Below, piece by piece: positions 32,793 to 43,176 of a stretch of 43,176 nt of DNA; position 1 is the first letter of the stretch; each line of letters starts with the position of its first letter. The notes beneath the pieces were generated by a model, which ran no database searches, was not told where the DNA came from, and saw only the letters and a program-made list of their open reading frames with translations. This DNA comes from Nemertoderma westbladi. Its lineage: Eukaryota; Xenacoelomorpha; Nemertodermatida; Nemertodermatidae. A program made the position numbers and the translations under genes. The stretch spans positions 1 through 43,176 of the forward strand of contig JAUCBJ010003214.1 of assembly GCA_032718475.1 (NCBI GenBank), written 5' to 3'.

Positions 32793-34209
32793 GTGGCTGG
32801 TTGCGAGAAAAGGGACCTGGGGGAAAAATGTTCATTCTGAGAAAAACGCGTTTAAAGTTTGGCTCTTATTAAAATCGACTGTTTTCATTGGTTTATTGGT
32901 CGTTATTGGGTTTTATTAGAGCGAAATTCAAACTGTATTATACTAGTAATAGTACTAAGCACCGTATACACTTGTTTTTTTAGATTATCGTAGAATATCT
33001 GTAGCCTATTCGGTTAGTTATTTTACAAACAAGTTAATACACTAATAATTTAGAATTTATTATGGAAACTGAAGCAGAGTGGCTGAACCTATTAAATAAT
33101 AGGGTTTTCTAGGTCGCTGATCACGATAAAACTTGTTAAAAATATTTTTTGGAAAAGCAACCATCATTTTTTGTGCTATTCTGGTCCCCCAGTATGAAAA
33201 GTACAAGTAAAAAAATGTCAAAATTAAAAAAAAATGTGATTGGTTTGATAATTCTAAACGTACGTGTTTTCGAGGTCGTTGATTACGATGAAACTAGTTA
33301 TAAATATTTCTGGTGATGCAAACCCAGTTTTGGTGCTATTCTAGAGCCCCAGAACGAAAATTACAAGTAGCACAAACTTATAAACTGTCAAATTATGCCT
33401 TTGGTTTGGTAATTCTGAAGCTATACTGGTTTTCAAGGTCGCTGATCACGATGCAACACGTTACAAATCATTCGTGGTAACGCAACTGTCAATTTTGGTG
33501 CTTGTCTGGTGGGACGAAAATTACAAGTGGCAAACATTTCAAATTGCAAAAAGCGAATTTGATTGGATAATACGATATTTTTGAGTGTCATATTCGTGAT
33601 CAGTGTCCCACAAAACCCATAATGACTAAAATTCAGGTTGATTTGGTAATGATTTTTTGTTATCAAACTTTTGCTACTTTTATTTTTCGTGCCGCACATT
33701 GACACATATCGAAAAAATTTTTTTAATTCGTGATCAGCATTCCAAAAAAACCGTATGTTCATAAAATCAATTTAATTGTGTGGTGATTTTTCATTATCAT
33801 ATTTGCACTACGATTTTTTTTGTGACCCAGAGGACACATTCAAAATTACCAAAAATTTTCTAGAATGTTATATTTGAGTTCAATATTTGAGATCAGTGTG
33901 CAAAAAAACCGCTATATATAGCGCAAAAAATTTTATTTTAGTGAATTATTAAAACATTTGAAAATGTTAGCGCGAAAAATACCTGAGATGGATGCCAGAA
34001 AGGGACCACATCAAAAAATTAACATTGGTTGCGAGAAAAGGGACCTGCGTTTTGAATTTTTTATTTAAACACTCATAACTTTTTAACGAAAAATGATATG
34101 AAAAAACTAGTTCGATATTCGGAAAGTCCAGAAAATTCTGCATCTAATAGGCCTAAAAACGCAAAATCGACCATGTGGTCCCCAGGTCCCTTTTCTCGCA
34201 ACCAGCCAC
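32793..34209. mobile_element. 1.4-kb element with perfect 30-bp TIRs, superfamily unknown
   Basis: Both ends begin GTGGCTGGTTGCGAGAAAAG and share 30 bp. A third copy of the inner part (GGTTGCGAGAAAAGGGACCT) lies at 34026 in the left-end orientation, so 34026-34203 alone is bounded by inverted repeats. The interior has about three diverged units of roughly 162 bp starting at 33111, 33273 and 33436 (AGGTCGCTGATCACGAT), with weaker GTGATCAG echoes to 33895. No transposase is recognised. No target duplication is visible: the flanks join to a normal 25-bp unit plus one T. Confidence 0.8.
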
Positions 34210-34529
34210 CTTATCATGCATCTAACCTATTTATGATCTATGTACTGTAGAAAGATTGGGGGTCGTTAGTTCATAGGGAATTTTGATCATGGGGTCTGTA
34301 CCTTTCCGCAGATCTTTACGATCCTGCAAAACATATCTGTTATTCCAGTGGATCGTTAGTTCCCGAAGTATATAGACACCACGGTCATTAATTCCAGTCT
34401 TATTATTATAATATTTTCATAATAAGCAAGAAGTTTCTACAACTTCAATTCAAACAAATTCATTTCAACAAATTCAATTCTAAATCGATTTTGGAAGATG
34501 CACGTGGGGGCTGTATATTATGTATTTCT
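34210..34529. other. Non-coding spacer
   Basis: After the partial 25-bp unit, nothing recognised. Confidence 0.4.
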
Positions 34530-34785
34530 GCAGCGTCCCTTTCCTGATGACCTTTCTGGCCCTAACCAACCAGGGAAGCCATATTGCAATATGAGATGGA
34601 TTCTGAAATTGGAGGCTACTCTCATGTTCCACCCCGACCACCACGCCATTAATGCACTAGACTAGCGTCATTTAATTCCTGACACTGGATTCCCCAATGT
34701 AACAAGGAGAGCTGACTGCCCTGGCAGACAAGATCTGCCTTAGTGAAGTGGGGTTCAGGTGCACCGACTGCAGATTCATAATTGA
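34530..34785 (+). pseudogene. RTE-like LINE fragment G (5' region)
   Basis: GTCCCTTTCCTGATGACCTT to AAGGAGAGCTGACTGCC matches the start of the endonuclease region of copy E (37463-37740) at roughly 80%, with small deletions. No open frame remains. Confidence 0.75.
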
Positions 34786-36129
34786 TTCATTTATTTGCCA
34801 ATAATTCAGGGTTCTTCCGCCAGGTGGAACAGCCAATATCGAATTACCCAAAAAGTTAAAAAGGAAATATTTTACTAATAATAGAGATATTAAATACTAA
34901 TATTTTAATAATATTATTATACTATTATTATATTATTACTAATATCTTCCCTCTGTGGTATCAGTCAGCTTATCCCCCCTTGTAAGACATATACCATACC
35001 GGTAATATAGAAACCCGAACCTGCTAAAGTTGTCTTACAATATGAAACTGCTGCTGGGCTGAGACTGTGCAGCTGAATGGATATGACTCCCTGGTGAAAT
35101 GTTTAAATAACTGAGTTAAAAAAGTAATTCGACTCAGTTAATCGATTCCCCATAAATTATTTATCTAATTCTCTTGGTCAGCAACCAAAATTGCCTTATT
35201 GACTAGGATGCAATCTAGGATCATGTAATCTATTTTCCCTAAATAGATCCTGATAAGATCCGCATTAGCAATGCTCTACCATATCCGTTTCATCCAACGA
35301 ACCATGATCCATCAACCAACCATCCATGACGAACAATCTCGAGGGAATTAAAGGCAGCAATGCTCTTCTAGCATAAATATAGTAACTATGGGAGAGCTGA
35401 AGTTGTCAACCATACAAATTTGGAAATTCAAGTTCCGTTCAAATATTAGATGCTGAATATTTGAAAAAATATTAAATGCTATGAAATTTAGAATAGTTTG
35501 AATTATGTGCATATCACAGTAACACTTTGCCGAAATTTACTATTGTGCAGTGCAGGCACCTTTCCAATGTTACCTTTTTGTGTTGTTTGATGAGTGTTTT
35601 TTTTTAGTTATTTCAACCTTTAGTCAATGGAGATTTAATATTATAAATAGACTCAAATATTATGACTATGAGAATTCGACTCATTTGATTCGTTATTTTG
35701 ATAGTTTAGAGATGGTGTACTACAATAGCGTGCTTTGTTTTACAGTAATTAATACCAAAGTTAGAATTTTGGACAACTAATAATTAATTTCTAAATAATT
35801 TATAAAACATTCATGTCACACCACCACAAATTTATATGTTAATCAATAATATTTCTTAAAACTTCTACCCTTTTCCGCAATTTTTGCAGAAATTTTCCCT
35901 ACAAATTTTTCTTCACGTGCTCACTATAACATGCAATTATTTCTGAATAGAGAATAACTGTTGAACTTTTAAAACTAAATAAAACAGTTTAATAAAACTA
36001 AATTAAAATAGTTGATGAAATTCCAATAATACTGTAGTACTCCTAAAAATTAGCAGTAATTTCTGTTGGACATTTGTGGCGGGTACAAACTTAATACAAA
36101 CTTAAACTCGCACTCAGACTTCGTACTGA
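34786..36129. other. Non-coding stretch
   Basis: AT-rich with short open frames of no recognisable family. No repeats. Confidence 0.45.
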
Positions 36130-36823
36130 AGCCCTCCCCTACACACGTTATACTATGTAGGCCTACATCGTACATCAGGCCTACACACATTACATTATGT
36201 AGGCCTATATTATACATCAGGCCTACACACGTTACACTATGTAGGCCTATATTATAAATCAGGCCTACACACATTACACTATGTAGGACTACATCGTACA
36301 TCAGACCTACACACGTTACACTATGTAGGCCTACACACGCTACACTATGTAGGGATACATTGTACATCAGGCCTACACACGTTACACTATGTAGGCCTAC
36401 ATCGTACATCAGGCCTACACACGTTACACTAAGTAGGCCTATATTATACATCAGGCCTACACACGTAACACTATGTAGGCCTACATCGTACATCAGGCCT
36501 AGACACGTTACATTATGTAGGCCTATATTATACATCAGGCCTACACACGTTACACTATGTAGGCCTATATTATAAATCAGGCCTACACACATTACACTAT
36601 GTAGGACTACATCGAACATCAGAACTACACACGTTACACTATGTAGGCCTACACACGCTACACTATGTAGGGATACATCGTACATCAGGCCTACACACGT
36701 TACACTATGTAGGCCTACATCGTACATTAGGGCTACACACGTTACACTAAGTAGGCCTAAATTATAAATCAGGCCTACACACATTACACTATGTAGGCCT
36801 ACATCGTACATCAGGCCTACACA
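36130..36823 (+). repeat. 42-bp array, left block
   Basis: The unit is GCCTACACACGTTACACTAT plus GTAGGCCTACATCGTACATCAG. Two variants alternate (ACATCGTACATC and ATATTATACATC). A longer block containing the diverged GTAGGACTAC and GTAGGGATAC units occurs twice (about 36251 and 36569), showing block duplication. The unit is 14 codons, so long frames stay open on both strands; the 253-codon minus frame is not a gene. Confidence 0.95.
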
Positions 36824-39800
36824 GGTCTTGGACAGGTCTGTATTCTAGGTCATTGATCAAGAAAACTTGCCACCTCCATGCAGCATAAAGGAGGTGCCAC
36901 CTGTAGCTGCATAGACCCTCTTACTAGGGCAAATCTGGTCCTGTAACTAGGACCCCCTTCGTTCTGGGATAAGGACGCCCTTGGTCCTGGATTAAGGACC
37001 CATATACTTGGCTGCAGGGGTATATGGCCTGGCCAGGCAGATGGTGATCTACAAATGGCTGGTCAGGAGTAAAGTGTTCTCATGTCCACTCTGAGTGCAC
37101 TTCAGTGCGACCTGCACCTGGCAGCAGGGGTACAGGGCATGACCTAGCAGATGAGCTGCACAGCCAATGGTGGGTCATGTGCGCCAGAGTAGATATGGGT
37201 GATGGGCCTCATATCTGACTCCACTGCGACACCCACCCTGTGGAATGGCAAACCAGGGTGTGGTATTTGCCCCAAGAGCTGACTCGGCAAAAAAAAAGCA
37301 CCCCCCAACCCCCACTATGGATTACATTAGTAATGAGGAGGTCCAGCCACTATAGGCCAGTGGAATGACTGGACACAATCGGCCTCACAGGCGTCAGGTA
37401 TCTCCTGACCGGCTGCCTGTCTCACCCCCTACTGGAGAGAGAGCGGCAAACAATTCTTTGAGTCCCTTTCCTGATGACCTTTCTGGCCCAAACCCTGGGT
37501 AACCAGGGAGGCCAGATTGTGAGGGGGAGAGGGATTCTGGAGTCGATTCTGGAGGGCTACTCTCATGTTCCACCCCGACCAACAAAGCCATTGGTGAATC
37601 TGAGGCAAGTCACTAGACTAGCCTCAGTAAACACCCTAACACTCGGGTCCCCAATGCGACAAGGAGAGCTGACTGCCTTGGCAGATAAGCTTTCTCTTAG
37701 TGCAGTGGGTGTTCAAGAGCACCGAATGCAGACTGGACAGACTGATGAGGTTCTGATTAAGGACATGGGGGCGGTTGGCGACTCGCCCTCGCTTCAGCAG
37801 ATGATAGTGGCAATGGTGGAATTGGTCTATTGATGAATCCAACTGCACATGCAGCATTGGACAAAATGGACCAAATCTCTAACCGCATCATCCGTTGCCA
37901 CTTCTCATGTTCTGGAAGACTGGCTAAGAAGTTTCCTAAGGTGGTTCTGATTGTGTGCTACTCTCCAACTAGTGTTGCCCCTGTAGAGGAGGTGGAAAAT
38001 TTCTACCAGAATCTACAAGCAGCTACTGATGGAGTGGATCAGCATGCATTCTTAACATTCCTGGGAGACTTTAATGCAAGTCTGCATCAATCACCTACAT
38101 CGCTCTGGGTTTTCGGCTGGAACCCAGTTCAAGAAGCGAACTGGAAAGCTATGGACTCATAGTGGACCCAGATAGTCCCAGATAGACCATATCCTGTTTC
38201 GTAGGAAATACAGGAGCTCTATACAAATCTGTAAGGCATTTACACTACGACCCTTCTCCAGTGATCACCGCCTTATTGTGGCCAAGGTAAGACTTAGTCT
38301 GCGTGCTAGCAGAACAACGAAATCTGCCTTGCCGCGGCATGACTGGTCCTCTCTGTTGCAACAGCCAAGTGTGAAATCCAGCTTCTCACTACAGCTGAGC
38401 AACAGGTATGAGGTTCTTGCCTCTGAGGCGGCAGATCACTGTGAGGGCTATACTGCCTTCACAGAGGCAGCTAAGTTAGCAGCTGTAGAAACAGTTCCTG
38501 TATACCCTCGAAACAGGAAACGGGCCCCCTGGACTGACAACAAAATTCAGAAGTGCCGAAATGACCACTACAAGGCGCAGAAAGAGTCCCGACTCAAACA
38601 GACTACAGGAATGCAGTTAAGGCTGCATCTAGGTCCCTGAACAGGCAGTACTCTGTTAATTTACAGGAGCTAATAAACCAACAGGTTGATGCCATCAATG
38701 ATGCTGACGACAGCAGGCAATCATCGCAGGCATGGAGATCGATCAACTTGCTTGCTGGTCGAAAAAGCCAACCAACCACCAAGGATAAGGCTGAATCACC
38801 AGTCGATCGCCTCAATGGTTGGAAGGCCCACTTTGAAAAGCTCCTCAATAATGACAGGGTATTGCCCGATAACTTTATAGAAGTAAAAGTGTTTGAGTCT
38901 GTACTCCAGATATTCCCATTGGTGATATCTCCTTTGCAGAAGTGAAGGCTGCTGCATAGAGCATTAAGATCAATCGTGCCAGTGGAGTAGATGGTGTTCC
39001 CCCTGGGGTCTTTAAAAAACCTGAGTGTTTAAAGCTCATCTATCCCCATCATAGTAGACATGTACCGAACAATAAGAGTCCCACAAGAAATGAAAACAAA
39101 TAAGTTTGTGCCAGTTCCCAAGAAGGGCAACCTAACACTCTATGGTTCTTTTCGGGGAATCTCATTGATCTCGATTGCTGCAAAGCTATACAATAGAATT
39201 CTATTAAATCGCATCAGGGATCCTATTGAGAGACTGTTCCGCGGAAATCAGAATGGGTTCCGTAAAGGTCGTGGGACCATGGAGCCCATTTTGGCATTTA
39301 TAAGGATAATTGAAGAGTTATCAAATAAGAAAGACAGGCATCTATCTGGCTGTTATCTCTGTTGACTTCTTCAAGGCCTTTGATTCAGTCTCTCGCACAC
39401 GTATGTTCAGCATACTTTCATTATATGGGATTCCTGATGAAATTATTGCAGCAATCAGATCAGTACACGATGGTTCGACAACATCTGTGTCTACTGTTGA
39501 CGGTGACACAGAACCATTTGAAGTGTTATGGGGCGTCCTCCAGGGAGACACACTCGCACCATTCTTGTTCATAATTGTTGTTGACTATGTTCTACGCATG
39601 TCCTTAGATCATCATAATGATGATGGGGTGATGATAACTCCACCTACTGGCTCCAGAAGTCGAGGAAATCCTGCCAAGTACCTAACTGATCTAGACTTTA
39701 CTGATGACTTAGGAGTACTCTCAGAATCATTAGAGGGAGCCCAACGGCTCCTCAGCTCATTAGAACATGCTGCTTCTAGTGTTGGTCTTTTTATTAACTC

Positions 39801-40513
39801 CAGAAATACCAAAATTTTGACAGTTAACTTTGAAAGTCCTCAGCAAGTCTCTGATCGGATGAGCATAAGCTCAAAGGATGGTATGCTTGTTACCTGTTAC
39901 CTGGGATCATGGATCCGGAAGTCAGGTGAGGACCTTCGAATATGTAAGGGAAAGGCATGGGCAGCCTTGAATAGGCTTTCCAGGATTTGGAAGTCACCGA
40001 GAATTAATCGGAAACTTAAGGTCCGATTATTTAGAGCAGCAGTAGTTCCAGAACTCCTCTATGGGAGTCCATGCTGGGCTCTAACTGCTGAGGACACCAA
40101 ATCTCTGGATGGCACTTTCTCAAGAATGCTACGCCGGGTTCATTGTGTCAAGTACAATGCACACATCTCCAACCAGACACTATATAACATTGGAGGTGTC
40201 TCATTGGTTCCCCCAAGCTTGACACTAGAACAAAATGGCCTCCGCTTTGCCGGACATTGCTTTCGCTGTCAGGACCAGCCAGTGCATAATCGTGTACTTT
40301 GGCAGCCTCATGGAGTGAATAAGCATGGTGGACAGCCCATGACTTTCTTGAGACGCATCTTAAAGGACACTGGACTTGAAGATGCGGATGATCTAGCAAA
40401 TGTCATGGGTGATAGGGAGTTGTGGCGGTGCAATTTTGTCGATAAGCCGGCATAGCATTCTTAAAAATGCAGCTGCAATGCAGCATGCCGATCATAGTAA
40501 TAATAGTAGTAGT
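36824..40513 (+). pseudogene. RTE-like LINE, copy E, nearly full length (3.69 kb)
   Basis: It runs from GGTCTTGGACAGG at the array junction to a TAGTAATAATAGTAGTAG tail. 36824-37470 is a non-coding 5' region. The endonuclease starts near 37474 (AVGVQEHRM, the catalytic Glu region) and, after a frameshift near 37780, continues GGIGLLMN to LGDFNA (38061). The IDHILFR and SDHRLIVAKV motifs follow after further breaks. RT has ISLISIAAKLYN, GNQNGFRKGRG, VDFFKAFDSVSR and GVLQGDTLAP in the long open stretch 39310-40455, but the catalytic FADD reads FTDD (39697-39708). At least five frame disruptions are present. AGGCCTACACA (36813-36823) and AGGCCTACTCA (40514-40524) could be the target duplication, although the array itself repeats this motif. 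Confidence 0.85.
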
Positions 40514-41092
40514 AGGCCTACTCACGTTACACTATGTAGGCCTACATCGTACATCAGGCCTACACACGCTACACTATGTAGGGATACATCGTACATCAGG
40601 CCTACATAAGTTACACTATGTAGGCCTACATCGTACATCAGGCCTACACACGTTACACTATGTAGGCCTACATCGTACATCAGGCCTACACACGTTACAC
40701 TATGTAGGCCTATATTATACATCAGGCCTACACACGTTTCACTATGTAGGCCTATATTATAAATCAGTCCTACACACGTTACACTATGTAGGCCTACATC
40801 GTACATCAGGCCTACACACGTTACACTATGTAGGCCTAGATCGTACATCAGGCCTACACACGTTACACTATGTAGGCCTACATCGTACATCAGGCCTACA
40901 CACGTTTCACTATGTAGGTCTATATTATACATCAGTCCTACACACGTTACACTATGTAGGCCTATATTATACATCAGGCCTACACACGTTACACTTGTAG
41001 GCCTATATTATATATCCTGCCTACACACGTTACACTATGTAGGCCTAAATCGTACATCAGGCCTAGACACGTTACACTATGTAGGCCTACAT
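40514..41092 (+). repeat. 42-bp array, middle block
   Basis: Same unit as 36130-36823, resuming directly after the LINE tail. Open frames on both strands (plus 40467-41000, minus 40974-40522) are repeat artefacts. Confidence 0.95.
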
Positions 41093-41520
41093 TGTAAGCG
41101 GATTCAATTCCGCTTCATTACCCACCAGAAAATGGGACCAGTGGCATTTTACTAATATAGTTGGGGATACAAGATTACCAATATTAATCCCGCCTCATAA
41201 CCAACTTTGCTTTGGGGGGGGGGGGACGCAAGCCCTAAAGCCACAGAGAGAGGTGAGAGGTCAAACCACCTCGGAGGGAATATAGCTAGTAGAGGCTAGC
41301 AGCGGGGGGAAATTCTCACAGAGAGTGCCAAAGAGACAATTAGTATATTAGCCAATAGCGGGGAGGGAAGCACGTAATTAGAGATAGGAAAGCATCCACT
41401 GGGTACAGAGGGCCAAGTACAGTAAGAGGTGAAACCAATATCTGTGTATATCAATCATATATTATTCTGCATTATTGATTTACCGGTCAGTTCATTAGTT
41501 ACACAGTTGCAGACCGGTCA
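41093..41520 (+). mobile_element. LTR inserted in the 42-bp array
   Basis: Starts TGTAAGCGGATTCAATTCC like the LTR at 1861 and ends in CA (GACCGGTCA). It carries the family's ATTAGTATATTAGCCAATAG segment and a long G run. It is about 185 bp shorter than the 613-bp copy, mostly in its 3' part. Flanks TACAT and TACAC are a possible 5-bp duplication with one mismatch. Probably a solo LTR. Confidence 0.65.
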
Positions 41521-41690
41521 TACACACGTTACACTATGTAGTCCTATATTAAACATCAGGCCTACACACGTTACACAATGTAGGCCTACATCGTATATCA
41601 GTCCTACGCACGTTACACTATGTAGGCCTATATTATACATCGGGCCTAGACAGGTTACGCTATGTAGGCCTAGATCGTACATCAGTCCTA
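41521..41690 (+). repeat. 42-bp array, right block
   Basis: About four diverged units; it ends at the tail of LINE F. Confidence 0.9.
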
Positions 41691-42862
41691 CTACTAGAAT
41701 CGGCATGTTGCATTGCAGCTGCATTTTTATGAATGCTGTGCCGGCTTGTCAACAAAATTGCACCGCCACAACTCCCTATCACCCATGACATTTGCTAGAT
41801 CATCCGCATCTTCAAGGCCAGTGTCCTTTAAGATGCGTCTCAAGAAAGTCATGGGCTGTCCACCATGCTTATTCACTCCATGAGGCTGCCAAAGTACAAG
41901 ATTATGCACTGGTTGGTCCTCACGGCAAAAGCAATGTCCTACAAAGCGGAGGCAATTTTGTTCTAGTGTCAAGCTTGGGGGAACCAATGAGACACCTCCA
42001 ATGTTATATAGTGTCTGGTTGGAGATGTGTGCATTGTACTTGACACAATGAACCCGGCGTAGCATTCTTGTGAATGTGCCATCCAGAGATTTGGTGTCCT
42101 CAGCAGTTAGAGAACCCAGCATGACCTCCCATAGTACTGGTACTACTGCCATAAATAATCAAACCTTGAGGTTCCTTATAATTATGGGTCTTCCAAATCC
42201 TCTAGTTCTTGTGCCAGTAGGGGGGGTTACCATCACCCTATCTTTATTAAGATGATCTAAGGACATGCGTAGAACATAATCAACCACAATTACGAATAAG
42301 AATGGTGCAAGTGTGTCACCCTAAAGGACTCTCCATAAGACTTCCAATGGATCTGTGTCACCATCAGCAGTAGACACAAATGTGGTGGAACCATCGTACA
42401 GTGATCTGATAGCTGCAGTAATTTCCCCAGGAATCCCACATGCTGCCAGTATGCTGAACATACTTGGTCGGGAGACTGAGTCGAAGGCTTTAAAGAAGTC
42501 AACAAAGACAATAGCCAGTTGTCTGTCTTTTTTTATTGATAACTCTTCGATTATCCTTCTAAGTGCCAAAAATGGGCTCCATGGTCTCTCGACCTTTACG
42601 GAATCCATTTTGGTTCCTACGTAACAATCTCTCAACAGAAATTCGTTAATCGTTAATCTCGATTACTACAAAGCTATACAACAATATTGTATTAAATCGC
42701 ACATTTAATACAATATTGTTGTATAGCTTTGTAGTAATCGAGATTAACGAGATTCCACGAAAAGATCCATAGGTTGTTAGGTTGCCCTTCTTTAGGACTG
42801 GGACCAACATATTGTTTGTTTTCAGTTCTATACTTTGTCTTATATATGTCCACAATAATTAT
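41691..42862 (-). pseudogene. RTE-like LINE, copy F (5'-truncated, deleted, with inverted duplication)
   Basis: The tail CTACTAG at 41691 abuts the array. The C-terminal part is open on the minus strand (42152-41727). A deletion near 42110-42230 removes the catalytic FADD block and its surroundings. Upstream, VFVDFFKAFDSVSR (42520-42480) and block 1 ISLISITTKLYN (about 42745-42700) remain. Block 1 is followed by a 48-bp inverted duplication of itself. The 5' break is near 42862. Confidence 0.85.
42650..42750. repeat. Perfect 48-bp inverted repeat with 5-bp loop
   Basis: 42650-42697 and 42703-42750 are exact reverse complements around CGCAC. Both arms are the same RT block-1 coding sequence of LINE F. 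Confidence 0.97.
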
Positions 42863-42887
42863 GGTTTTTGTTTGGCCTGATACTGCA

Positions 42888-43176
42888 TTAATTGCCGGAT
42901 TTGGTTGTACATACTATCTCGCATCCGTTTTCCAACCTCTTCCCTTTACCCTTCTCTCTCCATACTATCTCGCATCCGTTTTCCAACCTCTTCCCTTTCC
43001 CTTTCTCTCTCCACACTCTGGTGCCGGAGTTGGTTGTACATACTATCTCGCATCCGTTTTCCAACCTCTTCCCTTTCCCTTTCTCTCTCCACACTCTGGT
43101 GCCGGAGTTGGTTGTACATACTATCTCGCATCCGTTTTCCAACCTCTTCCCTTTCCCTTTCTCTCTCCACACTCTG
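42888..43176 (-). pseudogene. Gag-like coiled-coil fragment with 78-bp in-frame repeats
   Basis: The minus frame is open through the window edge and encodes EREREEVGKRMRDSMYNQLR repeated in a 26-residue (78-bp) unit, starting on the plus strand at 43117, 43039 and 42961, with a shorter one at 42910. It is a strongly charged helix, related to the KRMRD-containing end of the gag-like region at 1-1178. It is partial: the N-terminal part lies beyond the window, and the frame ends at a stop at 42888. Confidence 0.6.

Noticed and set aside
36050-36811. 253-codon open frame (minus) with 14-residue repeats
   Set aside because: The frame is open because the 42-bp array unit is a multiple of three and lacks stops; the plus strand is equally open. 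No start context, splice sites or non-repeat domain.

Overview
This is nuclear DNA of an animal, almost certainly an invertebrate. It is AT-rich, with only 465 bp of supportable host coding sequence, long introns with canonical GT/AG borders, two unrelated LINE families, LTR elements, cut-and-paste transposons and at least nine minisatellite or satellite arrays. There is no bacterial gene organisation. I cannot assign a phylum; the amine-receptor type and the transposon mix fit a marine invertebrate, but that is inference.

The only host gene I can support lies on the minus strand. Three exons (32106-32306, 23418-23581, 7145-7409) join in perfect phase. They encode a long third intracellular loop, transmembrane helices 6 and 7 and the short tail of a rhodopsin-class biogenic-amine receptor of the alpha2-adrenergic/octopamine type. 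The exons for helices 1-5 are not seen and probably lie beyond 43176. The gene covers at least 25 kb, and most of what lies between its exons is transposon or tandem repeat.

Layout: 1-1861 holds an LTR and a broken gag-like region (minus). 1862-6900 is non-coding, with a tRNA-derived SINE candidate, a CCTAGG minisatellite and a 58-bp repeat. 7145-7409 is the last receptor exon. 7410-23417 (intron) holds LINE copies A, B and C, a palindromic LTR with a target duplication, a second LINE family ('LINE X') broken by two inverted-repeat elements, a piggyBac-type element carrying a 29-bp minisatellite, and a further LINE tail. 23418-23581 is an exon. 23582-32105 (intron) holds an 88-bp satellite of about 33 copies, a BEL/Pao integrase-region fragment, an LTR split by LINE copy D, and a 55-bp array. 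32106-32306 is an exon. 32307-43176 holds a perfect 25-bp array with a 1.4-kb TIR element inside it, LINE fragment G, and a 42-bp array broken by a nearly full-length LINE (E), an LTR and LINE F. The right edge carries another gag-like coding piece related to the one at the left edge.

The window is best read as a nested archaeological record. Several insertions can be ordered relative to each other from target-site duplications and from reading frames that close when the insert is mentally removed. No autonomous, intact transposon gene was found; every RT or integrase copy carries frameshifts, stops or deletions.
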